Part shown: positions 1 through 12,107 of the stretch, in pieces
Layout of the letters: the number at the start of each line of letters is the position of its first letter
Numbering within the stretch: position 1 is the stretch's first letter
From: Eucalyptus grandis
Taxonomy: Eukaryota > Streptophyta > Magnoliopsida > Myrtales > Myrtaceae
Reading direction: 5' to 3'
Assembly: GCF_016545825.1 (NCBI RefSeq)
Contig: NC_052616.1
Location: 34,028,192 to 34,092,191, forward strand
DNA: 64,000 nt
The notes under the pieces: generated by a model
Database searches by the model: none
The model's input: only the letters and a program-made list of their open reading frames with translations
What the model was told of the DNA's origin: nothing
Program-made: the position numbers and the translations under genes

Positions 1-3000
1 GTGGAATTGGGTAACTAATTATGAATTTTCTCCTCAAGGTAGAATTTGGGTTGGTTGGAACCCTAAGTTGGTCTAGTTTTGAAGTCTCCTTTATTAATGG
101 TCAAGCGGTCTATGGGATCCTCAAGTTTCTTTTGTCTAGTTTGAGCTGCTGCATCTCTATGGTCTATGGCGAACATACTTTTATAGGTTGTAGGCCTCTT
201 TGGGCTGATCTTGTCCAAAAGAATAACCTCTTGCAGGATTCGGCTTGGCTTGTGGTTGGCGATTTTAATGCCATCAAAGACCCGTCTAACCAGATTAGTA
301 GTTCAAATAATTGGATCCCCTACTTTGATAGTTTAGCCAATGCTTAGCTCAGACAAAACTTGAAGATCTCAGGTATGTTGCTCTTCATTTCACCTGGTCC
401 ACTTCCTCTAGAGCTACTCGTAAGCTAAGGAAGATAGATCGGGTGCTGGTGAATACGAAATGGAAGTTGAGTTTCTCCTTCTCATAAGCTTCTTTCCTCA
501 CCCCGGGTATCTTTGATCACACCTCCATGGTTGTCAGAGTGTTACAACCGGTTCATAGGAGGAAACCTTTCAAGTTTTTAGACTTTTGGATGAAGCATCC
601 GGACTTCCTTTCTATCGTCGAGCAAGTATGGGAGTGCCCGGTTGAAGGAGTTCCCATGTACAGTTTAATTGTCAAGCTGAAGGCTCTTAAAGCCCGTCTT
701 AAGTTGCTAAACAGGGAATCGTTCTCTAATATTTCTGTGAGGACGGTAGAAGCGAGGAATGCTCTTCGGCTTACTCAAATTAGGCTCCAGCAAGACCTGG
801 CTAGTGATGCTCTTGCAGAACTGGAGAAGTCTTAGCATTGCACCTTTGTGGACCTGCGAAGCTAGGAAGAGTCTTTTTTCAGGCAAAAGTCTAGAATCAG
901 GTAGCTTAAGGAAGGTGACCAGAATACCAAGTTCTTCCACCATTCCGTTAACAGAAGACAACTCAGGAATATGATCCTCTCTGTTATGGATTCCTCTAGC
1001 TCCCTGGTCTCTGATCTAGAGTCGGTGTAGCAGGTCTTTGTCTCCTATTTTTTAGACCTTCTGACCCCGTGTGACACCCTTTATAGGCCTTCCTTGCAGG
1101 AGCTACAAGAGGTCATTCGGTGTCCGCTTACTAGTGAGCAAGGCTAGCTTGAGGCAAAGCACCTAGGCCGGATGGCTTCACGGTTGAGTTCTTCAAGAGT
1201 AATTAGGAGATAGTGGGGTCATTGGTTCTAGTGGCTGGGAATGATTTCTTCACTTTAGGCCGTCTCTTATAGGAGATAAACAACACTATACTAACCTTGG
1301 TGCCTAAAGTTCCCAATGCTTGTTTAGTCTCGACTTTAGGCCCATTGCTTGCTACAATACCATTTACAAAGTTATCACCAAGATTCTGGCTAACCGTGTA
1401 GCTGCTATGCTTCATGATTGATTAGCCTCTCCTAGATTGCTTTTGGCAAGGGTAAGAGGATCAGGGATAATATTCTTTTGGCCTAGGAGCTCTTTGCTGG
1501 ATTCCACCTGGACCCTTATTTGCCCAAGTGTGCAATTAAGGTGGACTTCCAGAAAGCATATGATACCATTGACTGGGACTTCCTTGAGCTTTCTCTTTCA
1601 ACTTTTGGTTTCCCTGAGTGGACTATTCAGCGCATCATGGTTTGTGTACGTACTCTGAAGCATTCCATTTCGATTAATGGGGAGTTACATGGGTTCTTCT
1701 CTAGGGGCCGAGGTCTGCGACAGGGGGGCTCTATGTCTCCATATCTTTTTACTTTGGTGATGGAGGTTTTCTCTGGGGTTTTGAGCTCTCGCACTAGGCT
1801 ATTAAAGTTCAAATATTTCTGGAGGTGCAAAACTTCGAACTTATCTCACATTTTCTTTGCTAATGATGTCTTTCTTTTTTGTGAGGCTGATCTGACTTTT
1901 GTTTCTCTTTTAAAAGGAGGCCTTGATACATTCTCTTCCTGGAGTGGGATGTGGCCTAATGTAAACAAAAGTGAGGTTTTTCTTGCGAGTGGATCTTCCT
2001 CCTTAAGAAATAATATCCTTCAGGCTCGAGCTTCTAGGAAGGGAAGCTGTCGGTGTGGTATCTAGGGGTGCCCAGTATTTTCTCTAGGCTTGGGAAGGTG
2101 GATTGCATTGCCCTTATTGATCGTATCACTTCCAGGGTCCAATCTTAGGCCAAACGGTTCCTCTCCTTCGCAGGACAACTCTAATTGATCAAGTCTGTCC
2201 TTCACTCTATCCAAGCATTTTGGGCTAGTGTGTTTAGCATTTCCTTGCTCTGTGTTGGACGCATAGAACAAATTTTCAGGCAGTTTCTCTGTAAAGGCCC
2301 TGGACTTGGTGCTAGTGGGGCAAAGGTCTCCTGGGAGGATATGTCTCCCGAAGGATGAGGGAGGAATAGGTATTCGTAGGCTACGTGATTGCAACAAAGC
2401 TACCATGCTCAAGTACATTTGGATTCTATTTACCAACTTTTTGTTCGTGGGCATGGAAGAAGATCCTCCAGCTAAGGAGGGAGTTTCAGTTATCCTTTTT
2501 TTGGAGAGTTGATCTTGGCATTTTAGTGTCGTTATGGTTTGACCATTGGCACCCGGGAGGCCCGTTAAATTTTTTATATTGGACTCTCTTATCTATAGCT
2601 TGGGGCTTTCTAGGCAAGCGACGGTAGCGGACCTTTTCTCCCCTTCAAGACCTTCTTGGAGACATGGGGTTTTGCCCTCCCTACTCTTTCTCAAACTCCC
2701 GTCGGTTTACTTGGCTTGGGAACTCTTCCGACGTCTTCTCGGTTGCCTCAGCTTAGGAAACCATTAGGAGGAAGAAGGTCTAGGTCCATTGGGCCTCGCT
2801 GATTTGGAACAATTCTATCGCACCAAAATTTCAATTCAACCTCTAGCTGATTACTAGGAACCGTCTACCTACCCAAGTTTGCCTCCTCGCTTATGGTAGA
2901 CTTGACAATGCATTGTGTGCTTTGTGTAACTCTATGCTCAATTCTATCGACCACCTTTTCTTTCAGTGTTGTATCTCAACTACTCTTGTTTTTTTTATGG

Positions 3001-3775
3001 GCTGCTAGATGCAATCTACGGTAGAGGAATAGGTCTTGGTCAGAGAACCTCTAATGGGCTTTAAGGTTCCTTTCAGGTAAAGATTTCCTCCACTCCATTG
3101 ACTGGTTCTCCTTGGGGGCCTTGTGTCACTTTATATGGAAGAAGAGGAGTGATATTATCTTTACGGGAGAGGAGCTGGTGGTGGTGGCTTTGAAAAATCA
3201 TCTTATCAAAGTGGTTGGGGACAAGGCCTTGACCTTCAGGAATGTGGTTGATAACCCAAGGAATAGGAGGCTCCAACATAGTTGGGGTATTGACCCCTCC
3301 GGTTTTTCTTCTACGACGCCGATCATTTCTAACTAGTGTTGGGTACCTTCTCTGCCTTCGTTTGTTGGTCCTCTTGAGTTGCTTCGTAGGTGCTTCTTGG
3401 GATTTGGGTTATGTTGGAGGATCGGGTTTGCTACCTTCCTTTTGCGGTTGGAAGCTCTATTTGCGTGGTCAAGGACTTCGAAGGCTAGTTTGTGCTGCTG
3501 GTTCGCATTCTTGGTTATGTGAAGCTGCGGTGGACCTTTTTCCTAAAGGCTGCCATTCCTTGCTTTGTACTTCTTTTCTTGTGGTGGATCTCTTTCTTTG
3601 TTTGGTTTGCTACAGTGTTACAACTGCCTTTCTTTTACTTCGGCTCCCTTCCACTTGTTCTAACGTGTTGTCACTACAAATGAAAATTTTTGGAGCTAGA
3701 TCTTTTTGTATGGTTGGTTTAAAGCTCAATATATTCTTACATTTATCAAAAAGGAAAAATTAAAAAAAAGAAACA
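1..3775 (+). mobile_element. L1-type LINE retrotransposon, 5'-incomplete in window, degenerate
   Basis: Pieces of one plant LINE ORF2 lie in order on the + strand across several frames. An APE-type endonuclease tail is at 21-347 (WLVVGDFN block). The reverse transcriptase is at about 1510-2060, with VDFQKAYDTIDW, a GLRQG block and HIFFAND. A C-terminal region follows (PKDEGGIGIRRL near 2360), then a zf-RVT-like block near 2830-2990 containing LPTQVCLLAYGRLDNALCAL. The sequence ends in an A-rich tail around 3750-3775, next to the TNL remnant. Frames are broken by many stops and shifts, so the element is dead. Its 5' end lies left of the window, so no target duplication could be tested. The family assignment is firm; the 3' boundary is approximate. 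Confidence 0.9.
1510..2065 (+). pseudogene. LINE reverse transcriptase domain, catalytic motif altered
   Basis: This is the longest open stretch of the LINE RT. Motif A (FQKAYDTIDW) is intact. Motif B reads GLRQGGSMSPYLF where the family usually has GLRQGDPLSPYLF. Motif C reads FAND where the family has FADD, so one catalytic aspartate is lost by what looks like a single substitution. Stops lie upstream and downstream in the same reading frame. The protein would therefore be inactive even if it were expressed. Confidence 0.85.
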
Positions 3776-3853
3776 AGAGGAAATAAGGCATTTTAATCAA
3801 GATTGACGAGTTCACTTACCTACGAATTGCTTCCTTAGCAAGTTCCCACCACT

Positions 3854-5753
3854 CTAACTACAAAAGTAGCGAGCCAACGTGGCAATACTCATCTTTGCCA
3901 ATTGAATTAGAAGTCCACGTTGTCTTTGTTCGCATGCCTCAATGGAGGAGAGCTCATGATTTCTCTCTGTTACCGTTGGACTATGTTCCTCAGTACTTGT
4001 TTGACAATCTTGCATGTGTTCTTATAGATCTGTTTCAATCAGATTGACTTCACGCACATGCGAACTCTCGGCTTCTGGATCTATTGAGTCATGACCGACC
4101 TCGAAGAGTAAAGCTGGATCTATTAGTTGATTATCTTGAATATGAACCTTTAAGTCATCCTCTAGTTGCTTACATATTATTTGGAATCCTCACTTTTTCA
4201 ATTTTGGACCTAACACTTGAAGCCTAAATTGTACATAACTTCCATCAATTTGACCAAAATCAGCTACTCCAAACCCCAGAGATGGAGCATATAATGCAAG
4301 CAAGGTATTATCCAAATCCGACAATGACGATTCAATAACCCATCCATCGTGATGCACAATTTGGCTATTTACATATGAATCTATGAGTAGTTCTGGGCTT
4401 GTTTAGTTCTCCATTAATAGAAACAGCGTAGATAAAGAATCCAATAAACTTGTTATACAAGTCATTTGAAGCCCTAAAAGATACGGATTCCTCTTCAACA
4501 TGTTGAAACTACTCTAGCATCTCTCCTCCAGGGAGATATAAATAAATATGACGATTCTGTTATAAGATATATCATTAGAAAGTATTCTAAATAGAAGAAT
4601 TCAATTTGAGTCTAATAAGTAATCTTAGTAAATTCCACTTCTAGTTGAAGCTCTATAAATGAAAAGAGATCCACTGATTCTTGATCATATTAATATCCGA
4701 GTCTCATGCGATAGAAATCATTTCGACAAAAGAACGGTAGCCAACTTCATTACATGCATACACATGCCGAACCCCCTTATATTTGTCTACTTTCCTTAAG
4801 CTTCCAATCTTTCATTTTCTGCCATTGCAATATACAATCACACATTGGACTTAGCATACACTCCACATCAATATTTGTGTGTGAGTAAGAGAAAGAGAGA
4901 GAGTCTAACCTTGGTGGGATTATGAACCATCACTCTATAGGCAAAATAATGAGGTGAAATTAAATCTTCAGTTTTTTGCAGAGATTCACAATTAGTCGCC
5001 AAAAATGAATTCAAAAATGGTGGAAGTCGGGCAATCTCTTGTAATTGATGGCACCTTGCCACTAACAATGTGGACAAATGATCGTGCTTACTAATGGATG
5101 TTGGAAGGCCAGTAATATTGTTCCCTGATAAATATAATTCTATCAAGAAGGGAAAACAAGAAAGATTCTCAAGGAACTCCACTTCAGACTACATCCTTCA
5201 AGTTTTAAACATCGTCAATTTGATAGTCTAGTCTTCATAGATGGATCAGCAAAATCCTCATACTTTAGAAACCCAATTAAGGTTGTGCAATCCTCAAGTT
5301 TCAATTCTTCAACATTTTGTAACTTGTATATGGTAGACGGAAGACTTTCTAGGTTCTTGCAATTACATAAATTCAATCTCTCCAAAGAAACAAGATTTTT
5401 TATTGATGCAAGAAGTTCTTTAATAGCAGTACCTCATAACCCAATTACATAAATTCAGCCTTTCGAGTTTACGTGGAAAATCGGGGAACTTGTCAAATGT
5501 TTTTGCAATCTTCAAGATCAAGATGTTGAAGATTTTTTGACTTGAGCATATTCGGAAAAACACTAATTTGAAAGCAACCCTGCAAAGACAATACTTCTAA
5601 CTTCTCATGATATGCAATTGACTCATGGGCTTCTACCATGTTTTTGCAATTATGGAGAACCAATTCCTCGAGATTTGGAGTACAAGAGAGGTCAGGCATA
5701 TGAACCAAAGACTCGCAATTACTGAAATTGTTGTACTTCAATTGTTGGAAGTC
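3854..5753 (-). pseudogene. TNL resistance gene remnant: LRR and post-LRR (C-JID) exons only
   Basis: The minus strand carries the 3' half of a TIR-NBS-LRR gene. It starts at a splice acceptor just before DFQQLKYNNFSNCESLV (5753). LRR blocks follow, including LSCTPNLEELVLHNCKNMVE and FLENLSCFPFLIELYLSGN. A post-LRR block contains LPGGEM near 4530. The C-terminal tail includes GPKLKK and QLEDDLKVHIQDNQLIDPAL near 4120-4200, ending at a stop at 3854. The same blocks occur in the TNL at 56019-62738 (for example LSCTPNLEEL and FLENLSCFP), so the two are paralogues. There are internal stops and frame breaks, and no NB-ARC or TIR exon lies upstream to 7 kb. It is a truncated relic. Confidence 0.85.
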
Positions 5754-5789
5754 CTGCAAAAACAGCGAAACTAACATTTCATTCAAAGT

Positions 5790-7120
5790 TACTATGAACT
5801 GATTTTTTGAGAATTACAAATTGTATTGAGAAATAAGTGAAAACTTAGAAACTTCTCTGGTAACTATAAATCTACACATGTATACGGTAAGAGAGTGGAC
5901 TTTTGACAGCTATGAGCCAACGCGACCACCGGCGCCAACCAAGGAAGTTTTACATCTCCACCACCATCAACCACCCAGGCGACTACCACCTCCATTGCCA
6001 TCTCTCTCTGGGGCTAGCTGAGGCGGAGACATCAGACTCGAGGTGACAACCTCATGCGAAGTTCGGGGATAGTGAAAGAGATAATCACAAGCTCTAGCAC
6101 AGTAGATGGCAATCGCACGTCATGGCCTCACATTGTTAACGAGCGGCGGCAATGGCAATGTACCAGTTTGGATGACGGCTGAGTATGGAAGAAGATGATT
6201 AAGATGAAAGGAAAAAAAAAAATAATGAATAATATTTTAAAATTAAAAAATATTTTTCTAATCCATTTTCAAGTGGGCACTCCTATTTATCAACGGGCAT
6301 CATTTATACTAAATAAGCAAGTCAATATAGTGAAATGTTTATTTTCTTCTAAATTCTTATATTTACTTTATAATTTCAATTAGTCCAATTAATTGAAATT
6401 AATTTTAAGGAAACCAAAAGCTAGTACAAAACAGTGAAGGTTGAAGATTACTGTTCTTGTGCTCCCCGTGTGACAACGATCCTGCGTTCTCTCCGCCAAA
6501 GCCAACTCCTCCCGGTGCTGCAAGCAACTACAAAAACATCAACCTCACACACCGACTGTAAGTCATTCTTTCACCTGTAACTTTCCCAAACGAAAGTTGT
6601 TGCTCTTGTCTGGTCAGAGAACTCTCATGGGAGATATTAAGAGAAATTCTCAAGCAGCATTTGCCCATGCCTCATTACTAAAGGGTGAGTGCTAGTCAAG
6701 AGAGATCAACCTTCATGATTTAGTGGACCAATGAATAAAGAAACTTAACAGTAAAAACATATATCAGAGAAACATCAACCAAACGCAGAGGCATGGTTGT
6801 TGCATCTCCTAGTGAATATCTTGTATGTGTACTTCAAAAAGTTGTGAACTAACATGCTTCTCTTCCTATTTCTTGCAAAGGAAAGGCCATGAGTTTATCC
6901 AAATCGCTCTCCAGTGAAACCCCTTTAACCATTTCCACTCTGCAAAAGACTAAAGAATTCTATTTGAATATTTTGTGAAGACTTCTTCATTCGAGGGGTA
7001 ATCATTGTAATTTATGGGTCATGTGGAGTGAAGAAAGATACCACGAAGCCATACCTACATGCTAGCTTATAAACATCTATACAATTTAGGAAGTAATGAA
7101 TACTAAGAAAGCTTAATTAC
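5790..7120. other. No gene recognised; AT-rich with a short GC-rich patch
   Basis: A GC-richer patch at about 5890-6180 (CCACC-rich) and the 6450-6560 segment hold no convincing reading frame or family match. The 6200-6400 part is very AT-rich. The upstream exons of the TNL remnant would be expected here but are missing. Confidence 0.5.
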
Positions 7121-7136
7121 AAATTAGATCACAATG

Positions 7137-7342
7137 AACCACCGAGGTTTACTCCAGTGGTCACCCTTCCAATATAGAAGGGGGAGGTAAGGGGTTCGAA
7201 GCCCCACCTTCTCAGGGGAGTTGAGGTTGGGATGATTTAGTTTCAGGAGTAGGTTTCGACTCCCATGCCCTGCAAGGAGGCAGGGCAAAAGTCTAAGAGT
7301 GAGAGTTAGCGTAATAATAGAATATGACCGACCAAAAAAAAT
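7137..7342 (+). mobile_element. tRNA-derived SINE with 16-bp target-site duplication
   Basis: This is a 206-bp element. It has a pol III-like A box near its 5' end (gtttactccagtggtcacc, about 7146-7164), a B box (ggttcgaagcccc, about 7194-7206) and an A-rich 3' end. It is flanked by perfect 16-bp direct repeats, AAATTAGATCACAATG, at 7121-7136 and 7343-7358. The two boxes, the A-tail and the long perfect duplication together are diagnostic of a SINE inserted by LINE machinery. It has no coding potential. The perfect duplication suggests a fairly recent insertion. Confidence 0.9.
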
Positions 7343-7358
7343 AAATTAGATCACAATG

Positions 7359-10315
7359 TGACATGACCCTAGCGTTCTCCATATTCACATGAAAATTAAT
7401 GAGAGAACTCTGTTTTACCCTACAGATGACAATAGTACTTTCTAATAGTCAAAGAATTGCACCATACCTAACCAGATGTCAAAACAGAGTTCTTCAAAGC
7501 TTTTTATACCTATATCCTTGGAAGAAGCTATTTCTTCGAATAAGACCAAAATGAAGTAACGCTATGTACTCAAAACAACAAGATGAAAAGTAACTCAAGG
7601 AAAAGGAGTGTTTTCAAGTAGCATTTCAGGTAACTAGTAAAACAGAAGAACAAAAGTTCTAACCAGTTCATGTAAACATTTTGGAAGAAAATTATCCATT
7701 CTCTTTTGACACAATGTGCAAGTTCAAGGTGGCAAAAAAACATGAATAATCCAACAAAAAATCATAACCTTTTGTCTTAATGCACCACAGCTTCAAACTT
7801 AATGCCAAATGCAACTTGTAAATCACCCAAATCCCTCCCTCCCTTTAAACCTACAACCCCCAGTAGCTCAGTTTTTGGGGACTGAGAAAAACCATTATTT
7901 CACTATTCCTCGCTTGTTTTTTTTCCTTTGAGACTAGACTTCACCTACTTTTTTCAATAAATTGCCACCTATCAAAACAAAGAAAGGAAAGCTATACTTT
8001 CCAGAGATTGTCGCCGATTTTGCAGCCTGTAACGTCGATAACCTATGAATTCACTATCAAGCATCCACAGACAGAACTCACAAATAAACACCAATTCAGC
8101 GTCTCTTGAACAAATTCAATCACACATTCTTCAAGTTCCCGCACAATTGTAGCACCATACATATCGAATTCAAAATCTAGCTCAAGTATTACTCCAACTC
8201 AATCAAATTTTGATGCGTCATTAATCACCTGTTCTATAGCAAGTTACATGAGGCCCAGACCCTCTGGAGAGAATTGTTCACCCAAAGCTACGTCACCAGC
8301 TTCCATGGCTTCGGTCCACGGCGGTAGTCTGTCGCCTCCGTTGGCCCGCCTCAATCACTGTCGGTTCGTTGGGGACTCTGTTTGAGGGAGACAAACTTCT
8401 TCTGTTCATCACCTCCGTCGGCAGGCGTCGATCTTCCATTTTGTCAGAGCTTCGTGGTGTCGGATGGAAGATGAGCAGTTGTGATGCTGAAAGTAGCATC
8501 GATGGAGTTAGAAGTTTGCCCGTGGTGGAGGAAAGAAGGAGCTCACCGCAGGAAAATCAAAGAAAATAGAGACATTAACGAAGTGCTTATCTCAATCCGA
8601 ACAAATGAGATTCAAGAATTTATACTACTAACCGATCCTTAATTATGGTTCGACTTTCGTTCAAGCCTAAACATCAACCCATGGACTCGGATTAACAGAA
8701 TAGAGCAATAATGTGCAGGGAACGCATAACAAAAGCACACTTAGATTCAGCCTCAGCAGTGGCGGGATGATAAGAGGATGGTGGTTCACAATCAAGCTTG
8801 GTTCATGCAATTATCAAATAGGTGAAGCGATTCTCAGCTAAAGGGGACTCACGTATGAGATTTCAAGTGCGACTTGTTTGGATCATTTCAATCAACAAAG
8901 ATTAGACCCAGATCATGAAAACAAACTCATTAGATGCCAATTTTTAAATAATCACGACCTTTTTTCTATACCTATTTCTTTACATATAATAAAAACCATA
9001 ACAAGAGAAATGATTGCAACTTTGTTCAAAATGAATATACCTGCTCGGCCACTGAGCAAATATAAGAGGAGATCCTTTGAGGTGTCAATGATGAAGAATC
9101 ACGCCGATAAGAGCAGATTGAGAGGGAACTCAACACTTCAAGCTCTTAGATCCGGAAACAAAGTCACACAGGGGAATCTCGACATGGCTTTACAGGTGGT
9201 GAACTGGAATGCAAACAATAGATAGAAATGAGGAGTAGCGTTTGGAAGTGTTAAAACCAACATGATAGAGGGAGATTATTTAGCTAAGAGGATTTCTTCG
9301 CCAGTAGTTATACTTGCGCATAAATTCTAAATAGAAATTCATTCATACTTCATAAGAACCTTACATTACCATGGAGGAGTATTATCGCGACCATTCTCGA
9401 GGTGAAATATCGAAAGGGGAGTTTATAGGTTTCCTAAGCTAAAGACTTAGTGCGAACTCTTCCAAGCTCATATCAATTGCAACTTTGCAGTTTTAATTTA
9501 ATTGATTTAACACACAATTCAATTCAATTAGGAGTCATCGTTAATCTATTGTAAATTAATTAAAAACCTAAATAAGATGTGAGAGAACATTTGACTTATG
9601 TGAACCAAATATTCACATATATAAAGACTTGCCCACGCTAGAAAAATCTAGCATGCTTTCAACCCATTTTATTTTTAATTCAAATATATTATGCAAGTGG
9701 TCTTGATCAATTTTAAACCTAGATCATTAACATAAGCCTCATAGGTCACGGATTACTTAGGCTTCTTATTAGATCTAGGTGCTTTAATTCTTTCTGTTGA
9801 ATCTTCTTTTGCCTTTGAGGCTTTGCCCAGCTAGGTAAAGAAGACCTTTGAACTCATAATTTTGAGCAAAATGTACATCGTGTATGGTATTATATGATAC
9901 ACGTCGTTTGGTAGGCAAGGCCTGTCACTGTGACGGGCCAATTATTTTTTTCTATTCAATTTTTAAATTGAAATTCCAAGAAAAGGGAAAGAAATTCCAC
10001 AACACCCTAAAAACTGAATTTAGAAATTCTGACTATTTTTTTTTTTTTGGTGGAAAAAATTGCATAAAATCGAAATAGGATAATCTTTTTCGCTTATCAA
10101 AGACAGTTTGTAATACATCAAACACTTACTTATACTAGTTATAGTTGAAATTTTATATTCCAATGCTACCCTTGGGACAAAAAAACTTGACTTGTAACAT
10201 CATGTGGAAGATCCATTATTTATCGAAAAGTTGATAATTGCTCTTGGAAAAAAAAAATTCTTTGCAAATGCACCTTAAAAGATGGTGTTCAGATAGCACC
10301 ACTCCTCGTCTTATT
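7359..10315. other. Intergenic; no gene recognised
   Basis: There are short open frames, for example 8878-9225 (+) and a CpG-richer stretch at 8290-8570, but none shows a domain, a codon pattern or a splice structure I can support. The 8290-8570 patch could be a first exon or leader of an unrecognised transcript. The rest is AT-rich with homopolymer runs. Confidence 0.4.
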
Positions 10316-10483
10316 GTACATATGGTTTTCAATAACTTTTACATTGATTAATTTGCATAAAAATAGAGCGCTTTTACATCTTCTTACGGTTTAGCAATAT
10401 ATTAGTTATTCTATTAACAAGTGTTTTAGGCTCTCAATCATAGTAAATATAGAAACATTTTTCATGTAAATACATAAATCGCA
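10316..10483. repeat. 168-bp direct repeat, copy 1
   Basis: This begins gtacatatggttttcaataa and ends ataaatcgca. It is matched by an equal-length copy at 10764-10931 with only two substitutions that I can see. The repeat is AT-rich non-coding sequence. Confidence 0.95.
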
Positions 10484-10763
10484 ACGGACCTGAGCAGGTC
10501 CTTAAACTGCTCATGAGGGAAACGGAGGGAGAACCTCCCTGGGGAGAATTATCCCTTACGCCCCTCCCAGGCCGGGATCTGGGCCTGGATAAAGATTCCT
10601 GCCCCATTAGCTGACTCGGCCACGCCCTTACGGGAAAGGGGGGCAGCCATGTCTGATCCCCACGACGCCTTCCCCCAGGGAAACTTGGGGCGTGGTATAG
10701 GGAGATGATGGCGCCAGTTGAAAGACTGGGTCCCTTTTGGGCCAAAGGTACAAATCATGCTGA
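10484..10763. repeat. 280-bp GC-rich insert between 168-bp direct repeats
   Basis: This segment is strongly GC-rich against AT-rich flanks, and it is bounded exactly by the two 168-bp repeat copies. The minus strand is open through most of it in more than one frame, without a recognisable domain. It has none of the tRNA-primer site, purine tract or TG/CA ends expected of a TRIM retroelement. The origin is unknown; it may be filler DNA captured during break repair. Confidence 0.8.
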
Positions 10764-10931
10764 GTACATATGGTTTTCAATAACTTTTACATTGATTAAT
10801 TTGCATAAAAATAGAGCGCTTTTACATCTTCTGACGGTTTAGCAATATATTAGTTATTCTATTAACAAGTGTTTTAGGCTCTCAATCATAGTAAATATAG
10901 AAACATTTTTCATGTAACTACATAAATCGCA
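10764..10931. repeat. 168-bp direct repeat, copy 2
   Basis: This is the second copy of the 10316-10483 sequence. It differs at two positions (tcttctgacgg for tcttcttacgg, and gtaactac for gtaaatac). The near-identity implies a recent duplication. Confidence 0.95.
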
Positions 10932-11284
10932 TATAAAATAACGGAAACGGCCCATATAATGAAGATCGTGAGCCAGCCCGTGAAATCTCATGAATTCACT
11001 AGCCTTGTCGACTCGCTAAAAACCGGCGGCTCGCCCTATCTTGAGCCTCGTTTTGGTGCATCTGAGTTTGCTTTCTAAAGTCCTGGGCTTCAGATTGATT
11101 AAAGTGGACTCAGGCCCACTTACCCACTGATGGGCTATTGAATTTGCATTAGTTTGGGATTGAAGTTCAGTGCCTTGCTTTTTGTAGACTCAACATAATC
11201 GATCGTACTTTCACATAGCCCGGACTGGATAAGTGCAACTTGCTCAGCATTCCTTCATTTTTAGTGAATGATCAATTTTTTTGG

Positions 11285-11745
11285 GAAAATTCCATAAAGG
11301 GACCCTAAGTGCCCTTATTTTCTCAAATAAGGATCCAAAGTGGACTTTATTTTAATTTAGGACTTGAAGCGGTTATACTTATTTCGAATAAGGACCTAGT
11401 CAAGGACATTTTCATTATTTCCCTTCTTCTTCTTCTTTTTTCTGGTTTTTCTTCCTTCTTTGTCGATCCACAAAGGGCTGGGTGAGGGTGCTTGCAGCCA
11501 ATGAGGGCTCGACGGCCCTCACCGGCCACGGGCAATGCCACTCTTGCTAGATTTGGCGAGGGTCGGCTTTGCCTAAGGCCAGCGATGCTTGATGCCCATC
11601 GCCGGCAACGGGCGAGGGCTGTCGAGCCCTCGCTAGCCGTGGGCAAAGGCTCACAAGCCCTCATTGGCTCTTTACCGAGCCGGCGAGATCGGCAAGCCCT
11701 CACCGAAATGATATGGGTGATTTCTAAAATTTTCCTCAATTATTA
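11285..11745. repeat. Dispersed repeat with GC-rich palindromic core
   Basis: AT-rich outer parts (about 11285-11465 and 11705-11745) flank a GC-rich core at 11480-11700. The core is built of variants of gccctcaccggccacgggc and its inverted form. Open frames on both strands are by-products of the GC-rich repeat. Clear terminal inverted repeats and a target duplication were not found, so the transposon class is unassigned. Confidence 0.5.
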
Positions 11746-12006
11746 ATGCAATTCTTGAACCTTTTATTTTTCCAATCAAATCCTTAATTTTAAAAGTTTG
11801 GTCACTATAGTCATTTCATTAAGTGTATCACCACGCACATATTTGTAACATAGATTACCAGGTTAGCATTTATTGGGTCAAAACAGCGATGTAAACAATC
11901 AACCTGCTCTCCCAAGTCAGTGATTATTTTTTCCTTTTCTTGTAACATATTTGTTTTCCTTATGGTTGAGAATGGACAAATAAATTAGTTTCATATGTAC
12001 TTATGT

Positions 12007-12094
12007 TTTTTTTTTTTGGGGGGGGGAAGATAAGAGATGTATAGATTTTGCCTAAAAAGAATACAAGATGGAGGCCTAGCACCAACAAAAGACG
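12007..12094 (-). mobile_element. 5'-truncated retroposon fragment with 13-bp target duplication
   Basis: This 88-bp insert starts on the + strand with a T run and a G run, which is a poly-A tail when read on the minus strand. It is flanked by 13-bp direct repeats, tatgtacttatgt, at 11994-12006 and 12095-12107. This is the footprint of a short 5'-truncated SINE or LINE copy. The body is too short to name the family. Confidence 0.75.
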
Positions 12095-12107
12095 TATGTA
12101 CTTATGT

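Noticed and set aside
8293..8569. Possible first exon in a CpG-richer patch
   Set aside because: Short frames on both strands, no homology recognised, and no downstream exons that could be joined.
10316..10931. TRIM or mini-LTR retrotransposon (168-bp LTRs, 280-bp interior)
   Set aside because: The repeats do not have TG...CA ends. There is no tRNA-complementary site after copy 1 and no purine tract before copy 2.
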